From: Paracnuella aquatica
GTDB taxonomy: Bacteria > Bacteroidota > Bacteroidia > Chitinophagales > Chitinophagaceae
DNA: 64,000 bases
Direction of reading: 5' to 3'
Assembly: GCF_003332885.2 (NCBI RefSeq)
Contig: NZ_QOWJ01000004.1
Coordinates: 124,001 to 188,000 of the forward strand
Made by a program: the position numbers and the translations under genes. Positions 37,421 through 45,418 of the stretch are shown in pieces. The notes beneath the pieces are model-generated. The model did not search any database. It was not told the origin of the DNA and worked only from the letters and a program-made list of their open reading frames with translations. Numbering within the stretch: the first letter of the stretch is position 1; each line of letters opens with the position of its first letter.

Positions 37421-38314
37421 TTACTTCAACGCCTTTTTCTTAACCTGGAAGGCCCGCGAAATATTGAACCCGAATTGTATGTCGCCCTTGCCCCAACTGT
37501 TGGTGGTTTCCGTTAAGAACACCCGTTCGTTCATACCGATGGCGTTGGTTACATGCATTTGAAAAACGTGGCCGCCGGTTTCCACATCGATACCAATCGA
37601 TAGCGGGTTGTGCAGGCCGCGGCCGCTGTTGCGGTTGGTTATATAATAGTAATCGACATTGACAGATGTGCGTTTGCTCAATTTGGCCCGGCCACCCACG
37701 CCGGCGGCAAACAACCCATTTTTATCCCGCTGAGTTTCCACCAGGTTGCGGTGCAAAAAAGTGGGCATCACTTGTATGGTCAGCGCTTCGCTGAACTTTC
37801 GGCCGGCCAGCACCTGTGCAAAATAGCCAACGCGGTGACCGAATTTGAATTTCGGATTAGGCGTACTCCAGGGCGCCGTAACAATGGTGCTGCCGCCCAC
37901 CAACACCAGCGAAAAGGGAACGGGCCGCAAACCGGTAGCCTGTTGCAGGGCACGCCATTTTACAAAACCATCCAACTCTTTTCTATACGAGCCACGGCCG
38001 ATACCTACGGTGAGGTTATTGGAAACGCCGTAATCGAAACCAAGGCGGATGGACGCATCGTCGAGCCCAAACAACTCCTTAATGCCCTGGTTGACCCTGC
38101 CAAAACGATGCAGGATCCGGAAATCCAAAACACCGGGCCGCAGCATTTCCAGGCTTTGCGACATGATAACCCTTGATGACTTATATGCATTATACACCAA
38201 CTCCTGCTCCGGTTGCTGTGGCGAAATTTGTTGCAACAAATCGGTGGTGTCCTGTGCATCTACTGCCAGGGCAGGCAGCAAAAAAACGGTAGCGCAAAAG
38301 GCTTTCAGGTTCAT
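37421..38314 (-). CDS. DUF5777-family outer-membrane beta-barrel protein
   Basis: 297 residues. A signal peptide ends AVDAQ near residue 21. The rest is rich in alternating aromatic/polar strands with the family-typical start AYKSSRVIMSQSLEMLRPGVLDFRILHRFG, then GLDDASIRLGFDYGVSNNLTVGIGR. DUF5777 proteins are predicted outer-membrane barrels of unknown function, often found beside YceI and cytochrome genes. It lies 10 bases after the YceI gene. A role as a membrane channel or scaffold for the redox proteins is inference. Confidence 0.88.
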   Translation of the reverse strand: MNLKAFCATVFLLPALAVDAQDTTDLLQQISPQQPEQELVYNAYKSSRVIMSQSLEMLRPGVLDFRILHRFGRVNQGIKELFGLDDASIRLGFDYGVSNNLTVGIGRGSYRKELDGFVKWRALQQATGLRPVPFSLVLVGGSTIVTAPWSTPNPKFKFGHRVGYFAQVLAGRKFSEALTIQVMPTFLHRNLVETQRDKNGLFAAGVGGRAKLSKRTSVNVDYYYITNRNSGRGLHNPLSIGIDVETGGHVFQMHVTNAIGMNERVFLTETTNSWGKGDIQFGFNISRAFQVKKKALK

Positions 38315-38324
38315 GTCAAAAAAT

Positions 38325-38885
38325 TTATCCTTTCAGGGGTTGCAGGTCCAGGTGAACAGTAATGGTGACGGTGTTGGAAACTTTGTCTTTTACCAGGGCG
38401 GGAATGGCAATATTATAATCGGAAAGCTGCAACGCAAACGTTGCTTTACCCAGCAGCCGCCCACTGCCTACTTGTAATGTACCAGGCACTTCCAATTGCT
38501 TTGTGACGCCATGCAGTGTCAACGCACCTTTCACCACTACATGGTACACACCTTCCTTGTTGTATGCAATAGCCTCCTTATCTGTGAGGGCACCCTTGAA
38601 TACGGCGCGGGGAAACTTATCGCTCTCCACGTAGTTTTCGTTGAAATGCTGTTGCATCAGGGCTTTTTCAAATGCAAAGCCTTTCATTTGCACGGCAAAC
38701 TGCATGTTGCCGCTGGCAGCATCCAACACGGCCGTCACAGTATTATTGACCGCTTCAATGTTTTCGAGGGGTGCTTTGGAATAAAAACGGACCACGCCGG
38801 TTTTGGTATAAAAACGCTCCTGCGCACCGGCAGTTAATGCTGCTATCAGTATAAACAGGCTAAGCCAAAATTTTAAATAACGCAT
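38325..38885 (-). CDS. YceI-family periplasmic lipid-binding protein
   Basis: 186 residues. A signal peptide ends TAGAQ near residue 22. The YceI lipocalin-like barrel follows, with VRFYSKAPLENIEAVNNTV, FAFEKALMQQHFNENYVES and GALTLHGVTKQLEVPG as recognisable pieces. Family members bind polyisoprenoids such as quinones in a hydrophobic pocket. Next to cytochrome c and Rieske genes, a quinone-like ligand is plausible. It is separated by 2 bases from the OB-fold gene upstream and 10 from DUF5777 downstream. Confidence 0.92.
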   Translation of the reverse strand: MRYLKFWLSLFILIAALTAGAQERFYTKTGVVRFYSKAPLENIEAVNNTVTAVLDAASGNMQFAVQMKGFAFEKALMQQHFNENYVESDKFPRAVFKGALTDKEAIAYNKEGVYHVVVKGALTLHGVTKQLEVPGTLQVGSGRLLGKATFALQLSDYNIAIPALVKDKVSNTVTITVHLDLQPLKG

Positions 38886-38887
38886 GT

Positions 38888-39343
38888 TTAATTTTCTTTG
38901 ATGAGTCCACCCGAACGCAGGTGAATAGTGGCACCCAGGCTGCTCAATAAATCATCCCCTTTGTCAACCCCGCCAGCTTCGTATCCGGTGTATAGCGCCT
39001 GGAAAACGGCCTGCATACCAACGGTGACTTTTTGTACATCCTGTTGGTGCCGCTGGTCGAGCCCGATCACGATCTCTGAACCGTCCGAACCGCTACCGAG
39101 TATTACAGAACCTGATTGATTTACCTGTGTAACGGTGCCGGTCACCCGAATAATCTTATTACCGTATTTCTGATTGACCTCGGCACTATTTACATTAAAA
39201 TCCCTGGTCATTTCGGTAGCATGAATAACAACATCGGGACGAGCTTGCACCACATCAGGCACCTTTTGGCTAAACATTCTATAGCCCCAAAGCACTACCA
39301 AAATGAACATCAATGCAATGCCATATCCCATGTATTTTTTCAT
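38888..39343 (-). CDS. OB-fold (tRNA_anti-like) membrane-anchored protein
   Basis: 151 residues. One N-terminal helix (MKKYMGYGIALMFILVVLWGY) anchors a periplasmic domain. The latter contains VNQKYGNKIIRVTGTVTQVNQSG and VGMQAVFQALYTGYEAGG, the pattern of the tRNA_anti-like OB-fold family, which has no demonstrated tRNA role. The start at 39343 is set by the anchor helix. Second gene of the module, 17 bases after the cytochrome gene. Confidence 0.82.
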   Translation of the reverse strand: MKKYMGYGIALMFILVVLWGYRMFSQKVPDVVQARPDVVIHATEMTRDFNVNSAEVNQKYGNKIIRVTGTVTQVNQSGSVILGSGSDGSEIVIGLDQRHQQDVQKVTVGMQAVFQALYTGYEAGGVDKGDDLLSSLGATIHLRSGGLIKEN

Positions 39344-39360
39344 AACCAAAAACGTACATT

Positions 39361-39723
39361 TTAACGATCCGGGGCACCGGCATTGACCCATGCTTTAATG
39401 ATGTTGATATCGCATTCACTCATTTTGGGTGCGCCATGGGGCATGGGCGCAAATCCAGGCGCATGGCTTATTGCACCCAACAGGCGGCCATTATCCACCA
39501 GTTTTTTTACCGCAGTATATCCTTCGAGGCTGATGCCGCCTTCGGGTGCCGTGCCCACATGGCAGCCATAGCAGCCATACGAGGTAAAAACCGAGGTAAC
39601 TTCAGGGGCATAGTGCACATGACTGGTATCGGCAGTGCAGGGAACCAACTCTTCTTCTTTATCGTGGTAGCAGCCAACAAACAGGGCCATGTACAACAAC
39701 AATATTTTGCTGATGATCCGCAT
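39361..39723 (-). CDS. Small cytochrome c-type lipoprotein
   Basis: 120 residues. The signal peptide ends in a lipobox LFVGC (about residues 14-18). There is one haem-binding motif CYGCH in YGCYGCHVGTAPEGGISLEGY and a likely distal methionine in APMPHG or PKMSECD. The segment around haem and the terminal IIKAWVNAGAPD resemble small haem lipoproteins in Bacteroidota. It leads the minus-strand module, so it is likely translated first. The start at 39723 is set by the signal peptide. It should carry electrons on the membrane surface; donor and acceptor are unknown. Confidence 0.88.
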   Translation of the reverse strand: MRIISKILLLYMALFVGCYHDKEEELVPCTADTSHVHYAPEVTSVFTSYGCYGCHVGTAPEGGISLEGYTAVKKLVDNGRLLGAISHAPGFAPMPHGAPKMSECDINIIKAWVNAGAPDR

Positions 39724-39774
39724 GGTTTTGGGGGATTGATTAGTGTGGGATGTTTGCCTGTACATACGGCTGCC

Positions 39775-39865
39775 TTTTTGCAAGGGTTGCCTGCGCAAAA
39801 AATATTTCGTTGCCAAAAAATATATTTCTATTTAGCACCAATACAAGGCAACCCTTTTTGCGCAA
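39775..39865. promoter_or_regulatory. Nested dyads between the cytochrome module and the sigma gene
   Basis: AAGGGTTGCCT (39782-39792) and its exact reverse complement (39846-39856) flank an A/T-rich core. TTTTTGC / GCAAAAA (39775-39781, 39795-39801) and TTGCGCAA (39858-39865) overlap them. The density in a 175-base divergent region suggests shared control of both transcripts. Confidence 0.4.
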
Positions 39866-39898
39866 CTGCGTATTTTGTTGTAGAACCCCATTTATTAC

Positions 39899-40474
39899 TT
39901 GCAACACCTGCCGGAAACCATAAGCCATTGTGTGCAACAAAACCGGAAAGCACAAAAGCTTTTCTACGAGCATTATTATGGCTATTGCTTAAAAGTGGTG
40001 TTCCGGTATATATATCACTACGACAAAGCCGTTGATGTGGTGAACGATGGCTTTGTAAAAGTGTTTTGCAACTTGCACAAATTTCGCAGCGCCGATCCCG
40101 ACATTACCGAACACCTGCTCATGGGTTGGATGCGCCGCATCATGATCAATACGGCAGTGGACTACCTGCGCAAAAACCAGTTTCTGCCCGAGATTGGCGA
40201 AATAGCCGAAGATGTGTGGCAACCCGAAGACCGCGGCCCGCTCCCCGACCAGGCCCTGTTGTATAAAGAACTGGTGCAGGAAATAAAGAAACTGCCGCCT
40301 GGCTACCGGGTGGTGTTCAACATGTATGTAATTGATGGACTGACCCACCAGGAAATAGCCACCCAACTGGGCATTTCGGTGGGCACATCCAAATCCAACC
40401 TGTCGAAGGCCCGGGGCATTTTGCAGGATATACTCAAAAAAAACGACCGTGAGGCCATTGTATGCAATTTGTGA
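39899..40474 (+). CDS. ECF-type RNA polymerase sigma factor
   Basis: 191 residues. Region 2 is about residues 15-85 (FYEHYYGYCLKVVFRYIYHYDKAVDVVNDGFVKVF) and region 4 about 125-180, with the helix-turn-helix YVIDGLTHQEIATQLGISVGTSKSNLSKAR. It is preceded by an in-frame stop at 39881. The only usable start codons are TTG at 39899 or the ATT at 39890; no ATG precedes region 2. The downstream gene overlaps by 13 bases. In Bacteroidota such sigma factors answer to a membrane partner, here probably the 40462 product. Confidence 0.9.
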   Translation: MQHLPETISHCVQQNRKAQKLFYEHYYGYCLKVVFRYIYHYDKAVDVVNDGFVKVFCNLHKFRSADPDITEHLLMGWMRRIMINTAVDYLRKNQFLPEIGEIAEDVWQPEDRGPLPDQALLYKELVQEIKKLPPGYRVVFNMYVIDGLTHQEIATQLGISVGTSKSNLSKARGILQDILKKNDREAIVCNL

Positions 40475-41721
40475 ATGACGATATGGATGATGTGTTCCGC
40501 AAGGCCGGCGAACATTACCCCCTGCAGGTAACGGCGCCTGATTGGGACAAGATGCAGCAGGCATTGGAAGCCGCCGACAAACAGGGCACCACAACTGGTT
40601 TGCAAAAGCAGCGCCCTGTTTGGCTGCTGGCGCTGATCCCGTTTTTGGTGTTGTGCACTACTTACTTCCCGGTGGATAAACCACAAAGTGTTGCAGTAAA
40701 AAAATCAGAAAATAAAAATGTTGTAAATGAAAAGCCAACGCCTTTTAATACAGCAAATGACACCGAGCTGGCGCAAGATGGTGTGACTGCGCAAGGCTTA
40801 GTAATAGCAAAAAGCAATGGTGTAAAGAATAGAGAAGATAATAGTGTAACGAATCGTTCTGGCAATTTCCTGAACAGTGCAAATACCAGCGATTTACCAA
40901 AGCAATTAATTAGTGATCCACGAGAACAAAAAGTGCGGCGTATTTATGAAGCATCAGATAAAGGTGTAGCACAACGCGAAGACGCAGCACCAGCACAATC
41001 CAAGCCTCATGCAAACATTGAGTTATTACCCGTTCCATCGAAATCCAATTTGCTGCAAAACAAACAGCCGGCGCATGCAGGTGTAAAAATTGAAACGCCA
41101 AAACCTGCACCGCAGCGTTTGTTTCGCAATACCGGCCTTTACGCCGGCTTGCTGGGCAGCTTGGATTTTACTACTATTGAATTTCAAAAAACCAATCGCA
41201 TTGGCCGGCAATTGGGTGTGGTAGCTGGCTACCGGCTCAACAAAAAATGGAGTTTGGAAACGGGCTTGTATTTTTCCAAAAAGTTTTATTACTCCGAGGG
41301 ATCTTATTACAAATCATCAAGAGCTTATGTACCACCCAATACATCCATTGTGGAAGTGGACGGCACATGTTTGATGTTGGAAGTACCTTTTTTATTGAAA
41401 TACGACTTTACTCCGCATCGTAACACGGGTGTATTTGCAACAGCAGGATTGTCTTCTTATTTTATGAAAAAAGAGGCCTACAATTACCTGTATTATTACC
41501 ACAACTCCGGCACCTACGCACAACACAGCAAACAGTACCGCAATGAAAGCAATAACCTGTTTTCCGTAGCGCACCTCAGCGGCGGCATCAGCCACAAAAT
41601 AGGCCGCACCACTGCATTGCGTGTGGAGCCATACATCAAACTACCAATAACCGGGTTGGGTTATGGCAAAATGCATTTTACCAGCGCAGGCATGAACATG
41701 GGTGTGGTTAAAAGCTTTTGA
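40462..41721 (+). CDS. Sigma-partner membrane protein with C-terminal beta-barrel-like domain
   Basis: 419 residues. An N-terminal cytoplasmic stretch (MQFVNDDMDDVFRKAGEHYPLQVTAPDWDKM, about 1-55) leads to one transmembrane helix (about 53-70, RPVWLLALIPFLVLCTTYFP). A long low-complexity linker (about 80-220) follows. The C-terminal ~200 residues have outer-membrane-barrel character (NTGLYAGLLGSLDFTTIEFQ, LGVVAGYRLNKKWSLETGLYFSK). The N-terminal part looks like a regulator of the overlapping sigma factor; I do not see a zinc motif. The mixture of inner-membrane anchor and barrel-type domain is odd but recurrent in this group. Confidence 0.8.
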   Translation: MQFVNDDMDDVFRKAGEHYPLQVTAPDWDKMQQALEAADKQGTTTGLQKQRPVWLLALIPFLVLCTTYFPVDKPQSVAVKKSENKNVVNEKPTPFNTANDTELAQDGVTAQGLVIAKSNGVKNREDNSVTNRSGNFLNSANTSDLPKQLISDPREQKVRRIYEASDKGVAQREDAAPAQSKPHANIELLPVPSKSNLLQNKQPAHAGVKIETPKPAPQRLFRNTGLYAGLLGSLDFTTIEFQKTNRIGRQLGVVAGYRLNKKWSLETGLYFSKKFYYSEGSYYKSSRAYVPPNTSIVEVDGTCLMLEVPFLLKYDFTPHRNTGVFATAGLSSYFMKKEAYNYLYYYHNSGTYAQHSKQYRNESNNLFSVAHLSGGISHKIGRTTALRVEPYIKLPITGLGYGKMHFTSAGMNMGVVKSF

Positions 41722-41804
41722 TAGTGCATTATCATAGAGACGACATCCAAACATCAATGCTGACCTTATAATTCTACTCCTTTCCTTTTTAAAAGCATTA
41801 CAGT

Positions 41805-42209
41805 TTACCCGCGGCTTAATTTGTGCGCCAGCAAAAAAATGACAATCGCAGCAATAGCCATTGCGGGTTGCAGCCAGGAAACATAACCAATGATGGCCAC
41901 CTGTAGCACAATCCAGGTAAACAAAACGGCTGCGCAGCTATAAGCCCACTGCACCGCATACTGGTTTTTGCGCAGCACTGCCATGGCACCAATAAAGAAA
42001 TGGATGCCAACAAATACAAAAAGGATCAAAGCGGGAACAAAATAATCGGAGAACGGGCTGCCTGCCAACCATTCCCTGGGCACATTAGGCGCACCAGCCA
42101 TGCCATACCAGCCGCCACCCAGTGCGTTGATGGAAATGATCAACAGCAGCGACCCTAATATAACGCGGGTTGTTTTTATTGAGCCAACATGTAGCGGTGC
42201 AGCCATCAT
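41805..42209 (-). CDS. Four-helix membrane protein of unknown function
   Basis: 134 residues with four transmembrane helices covering nearly the whole length. A GGGWYGMAGAPNVPREWLAGSPFSDY loop follows the first helix. No family motif is recognised. The start at 42209 (or 42206) was chosen because the hydrophilic N-terminus MMAAPLHVGSIKTTR is short; the open frame upstream has no such sense. Monocistronic, convergent with the 40462 gene and divergent from the 42447 gene. Confidence 0.72.
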   Translation of the reverse strand: MMAAPLHVGSIKTTRVILGSLLLIISINALGGGWYGMAGAPNVPREWLAGSPFSDYFVPALILFVFVGIHFFIGAMAVLRKNQYAVQWAYSCAAVLFTWIVLQVAIIGYVSWLQPAMAIAAIVIFLLAHKLSRG

Positions 42210-42446
42210 ACTAATACTGGTATTGAAACGACCAGCTCCTCCGTATAAAAATATAGCGTGAATTTTTTTAGTGCAATACCTGCGGTGCCCAATAATGCAC
42301 AGCAACCGGCCTCATTGGAATGGGCAAATTGCTGCCGATAAAGACTATGGTATTTAAATTGTTACTCCTCTCCTGCCCATGCGCCACAGCTTTGAGCCGT
42401 TCAGCATTGAGGCGCATAACAATACACATTACTTCAATAGAAACAC

Positions 42447-43499
42447 ATGCAACAGGGACAGGATATCTCGGAAAAAGAACAGGCGCCGAAAAAGGCGTTG
42501 GAACTGGTGTTTGAAGACAACAAATACCAGCTGACCGGCGTGGCCATTTCTAAAAAAGGCCGCTTATTTACCAACTATCCCCGATGGGAAGGGCCGCACC
42601 GGTACTCATTGGTGGAGGTTTTGCCCGGCAATAAAACGGTTCCTTTTCCCAACGAGCAAATGAACAACTGGCAGCCCGGCGACGATGGCCGCGACAAATG
42701 GGTATGTGTGCAGGCAGTGTATATCGACGATAAGGACACCATGTGGGTGGTGGACCCCGCCTGCCCGCAAATGAAGGAAGTGTATGAGGGAAGCCACAAA
42801 CTGGTGCAGATCAATTTGGAAACAAACACCATTGAGCGGACTTATTTTTTTGAGGGCGTTGCATCCAACAAAAGCTATATCAACGATGTGCGGGTTGATA
42901 CCGAACGTGGATTTGCCTACCTCACCAATTCAAACGAAGGCGGCATCTTGGTGGTAAACCTCGAAACCGGCAACATCCGGCAATTGCTGCAGGATCATCC
43001 TTCGGTGAAAACCGACCCCGATTTCACATTCATCATTGAAGGCCGCGAACTGATGAAAGACGGAAAGCCAGCCAAAATGCAATCGGATGGCATTGCACTA
43101 TCGCCGGACGGCGAATGGCTTTATTACAAACCCCTTACAGACGACAAGCTGTACCGCACCCGCACAAAGATCCTGCGCGACGAAACGCTGGCCCCGGTTG
43201 AGGTGACCGAATGGGTGGAAGACCTGGGCAGGTTTACCACGTCGGACGGGATGATCTTTGACAAAGTAGGCAACCTGTACCTTGGCGACCTGCAGTGGTC
43301 GGCCATTATGCAGGTAAATGCGGACCACCAAATGTTTTGCGTGTTACAGGATGAAAGGCTTGTTTGGCCGGACAGCTATTCAGTGTCCGACGATGGCTAC
43401 CTCTACATCAGCTGTTCGCACATACACAAACAACCCGAATACAACGAAGGTCAAAACCGCCGCACCGGTCCATACACCATTTACCGGATGCCGCTATAG
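42447..43499 (+). CDS. Major royal jelly / yellow-family propeller protein
   Basis: 350 residues, without signal peptide. The sequence GVAISKKGRLFTNYPRWEG at the start, MWVVDPACPQMKE and SNKSYINDVRVDTERGFAYLTNSNEGGILV, then MQSDGIALSPDGEWLYYKPL match the MRJP/yellow six-bladed propeller family, related to gluconolactonases and L-dopachrome tautomerases. Bacterial members are usually exported or cytoplasmic lactonase-like enzymes of unknown substrate. The lack of a signal peptide suggests the cytoplasm. Monocistronic. Confidence 0.88.
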   Translation: MQQGQDISEKEQAPKKALELVFEDNKYQLTGVAISKKGRLFTNYPRWEGPHRYSLVEVLPGNKTVPFPNEQMNNWQPGDDGRDKWVCVQAVYIDDKDTMWVVDPACPQMKEVYEGSHKLVQINLETNTIERTYFFEGVASNKSYINDVRVDTERGFAYLTNSNEGGILVVNLETGNIRQLLQDHPSVKTDPDFTFIIEGRELMKDGKPAKMQSDGIALSPDGEWLYYKPLTDDKLYRTRTKILRDETLAPVEVTEWVEDLGRFTTSDGMIFDKVGNLYLGDLQWSAIMQVNADHQMFCVLQDERLVWPDSYSVSDDGYLYISCSHIHKQPEYNEGQNRRTGPYTIYRMPL

Positions 43500-43539
43500 C
43501 ACAGGCAGAACTGGGATTGAAAAAATTTTACGAGATACG

Positions 43540-43707
43540 TCAGTTCCTGATTTGCAGCGTAGCGTTTAGGATTTGTTGGGCCAACTGCAACTCTTCGGGT
43601 CGGAAATCGCCCTTAATGGTGAGGTTGGCCACGTTGGCGTGATAACCGCCGTTGATGGTTTTTATAAACTGGCCAAAATTTTCGAGTGTGGTAAAATGCA
43701 GGGTCAT
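43540..43707 (-). CDS. Small protein of 55 residues, unknown
   Basis: MTLHFTTLENFGQF... ends with the amphipathic segment DFRPEELQLAQQILNATLQIRN. The composition is normal for a soluble coding sequence, which supports it as a real small gene, but there is no family match and no visible promoter. It is convergent with the 42447 gene. The open frame extends to 43734, with nine more residues; I prefer the second Met. Confidence 0.45.
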   Translation of the reverse strand: MTLHFTTLENFGQFIKTINGGYHANVANLTIKGDFRPEELQLAQQILNATLQIRN

Positions 43708-44303
43708 AGCTTTTTTAAGGATTGGATATTGCAAAGTAAATATAAGGCTCAGTTTGAATCAGCTGCTTTTTATGGGCTGCCGATTATGATATTGGTCAAC
43801 TCCTATCATCAAACAACATTCGTGCAAATAAGTTCACGCTGCAAAAAATTTGCAAAGCCGGCATTTGCTTGAAATAATAATCCCCTTGAAACAGGGGATT
43901 ATTATACGACGCTGGTATCATGCTATGATGAATTGCTCATGTGAACGCCGGGTCATCAAAGGCATTGGACGGCTTAGGCTTATCATGGACATGGTTTTTT
44001 ACAAAAGGCTTGGTTTGGGGATATTGGACGGCGGCTTACAGGTAATGCGTGGTAAAACAACACAACCATTCAAAAGATATTGGACCGCATGATGCATTGC
44101 ACTTGCTGATACAAGTATAAGGATAAGATCAAGCTCATCCATAAGCTACACCGACATATCAAATGGAATTGTGCATTTGCTCCGCCAATTAACAACGGTA
44201 AAACCTGCATTGCTTCGTTATTCGTGCGGCATCCTGCAATTTTTCCACACTGCGCAAAAAAGAAACAATGCAATGCGTTCGCTCTGCGCAATGGGCAGAA
44301 AAT
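43708..44303. other. Gene-poor stretch with a strong hairpin
   Basis: No convincing gene. Perfect 12-bp hairpin ATAATAATCCCC / GGGGATTATTAT (43874-43885, 43894-43905) with an 8-base loop. No T-run follows it, so it may be a structured RNA element or a weak terminator whose A/U stem base supplies the U's. The rest has nothing recognisable. Confidence 0.5.
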
Positions 44304-44714
44304 TTAATCGCTGCACAACAGCAACAATCGCTTTACAGCATTGCGCAGTTGATCGAACGAAGGCGGCTTGATGATCATTTCGGTTGCCGACTGGTCGCAA
44401 ACACGCTTATCGGCAGGGTTGATTGAAGTGGTAAAAATAACAACCGGGATATTTTTCAGGTCGGGCTCGCTTTTGATGCGGGTAAGTGTTTCCTTACCGC
44501 TGAGCACCGGCATATTCATGTCCAGCACAATCAGGCAGGGGTATTTTTCCCGATCAATGCTTTTAAGAAAAGTCAGTAATTGTTGGCCATCACGAAATTC
44601 GATCAATTCATGATCGGGTGCTTCCAGCTCCATTATTTCCCGGAACATCTCCAGGTCGTCCATATCGTCATCGGCCCACAAAATGGTGTGTTTCTCCAAC
44701 ATTTGGTTTTTCAT
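44304..44714 (-). CDS. CheY-like single-domain response regulator
   Basis: 136 residues, receiver domain only. Acidic pocket WADDDMDD (residues 13-20), phospho-acceptor D65 in LIVLDMNMP, TT at about 95-96 and K116 in MIIKPPSF. This looks like the Rcp1-like receivers that answer to PAS kinases. No output domain, so it acts by protein interaction or as a phosphorelay intermediate. There is no kinase immediately upstream; the nearest PAS kinases are at 47507 and 50373. The ATG at 44714 or 44702 are both possible. Confidence 0.9.
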   Translation of the reverse strand: MKNQMLEKHTILWADDDMDDLEMFREIMELEAPDHELIEFRDGQQLLTFLKSIDREKYPCLIVLDMNMPVLSGKETLTRIKSEPDLKNIPVVIFTTSINPADKRVCDQSATEMIIKPPSFDQLRNAVKRLLLLCSD

Positions 44715-44881
44715 TGGCCCCTCCCATTTATAATAATGAATCAGGTCAAATAATATCTTAATGCAAAGCTGGGAAAATTATGGGCGGTAAAAAGAGCGAA
44801 TCGGTAAAACCCCATCCTTTCGGGTTCAAAAAGGCGAATTTGCCGATAAAAAAATTTTATAATATCAGTAACTATATGGGC

Positions 44882-44912
44882 AAAAAAGAAGGCCCGGTGA
44901 GAACACCAGGCC
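44882..44912 (-). terminator. Terminator-like hairpin 1 of the array
   Basis: On the minus strand GGCC-T-GGTG, loop TTCT, CACC-G-GGCC, then TTCTTTTTT. Stem of two blocks with one mismatch each side; strong G/C content and T-tract. Confidence 0.7.
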
Positions 44913-44998
44913 GCAACCAAAACTAACTGCTTAAGAGAATAAGCATCGGCAAGATAATGAACCTGCGGTAAAATAGAAACAAGTGTTTCTTAAAAATT

Positions 44999-45025
44999 AA
45001 AAAAGCCGGATAAATTCCCGGCTTT
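44999..45025 (-). terminator. Terminator-like hairpin 2 of the array
   Basis: Minus strand AAAGCCGG / CCGGCTTT, 8-base loop, followed by a T-run of six and more T after AA. It ends 86 bases upstream (in minus-strand terms) of hairpin 1. Confidence 0.7.
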
Positions 45026-45087
45026 GTATAATCAATTCCCATTAAAAATGCAATTTAGCTATACAAACTAAATGCACTGCAGTTTGC

Positions 45088-45120
45088 AAAAAACAAAGCC
45101 TGCCACTAAAAGCAGGCTTT
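45088..45120 (-). terminator. Terminator-like hairpin 3 of the array
   Basis: AAAGCCTGC / GCAGGCTTT, perfect 9-bp stem with an 8-base loop; on the minus strand followed by GTTTTTT, on the plus strand by TAAAA. Works best on the minus strand. Confidence 0.7.
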
Positions 45121-45201
45121 TAAAACAAAAGCAAATTCATAAAGCAAAGCAAGATCGTAAGTCGCCCGTTAAGCGAAAAAATATTGGGATAATGACCACC
45201 G

Positions 45202-45233
45202 GACAAACGCATCAAAAACAGTAGACGTTTGTC
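45202..45233. repeat. Dyad GACAAACG / CGTTTGTC
   Basis: Perfect 8-bp inverted repeat with a 16-base spacer inside the gene-free region, between hairpins 3 and 4. No T-tract. Possibly a small RNA stem or operator. Confidence 0.35.
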
Positions 45234-45418
45234 GAAAGCAACAACTTGGTCTGGCTTAGGTTAAGGTAAAAACTGCTTTCTCACGGTCTTCGGCACAAAC
45301 AGGTAATGATCCATCTAATCCCAAAAAATCAACACATGCTGAAAAAACCGGTGCAAAAGTAGCGGCAACAGGGTCGGATGCTTGCCTACAAAAGTTTTAT
45401 TTGGTAAAAAAATATAAT

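Noticed and set aside
43850-44092. Short plus-strand frame of 80 codons
   Set aside because: Begins with TTG, crosses the hairpin at 43874-43905 and has no protein-like pattern.
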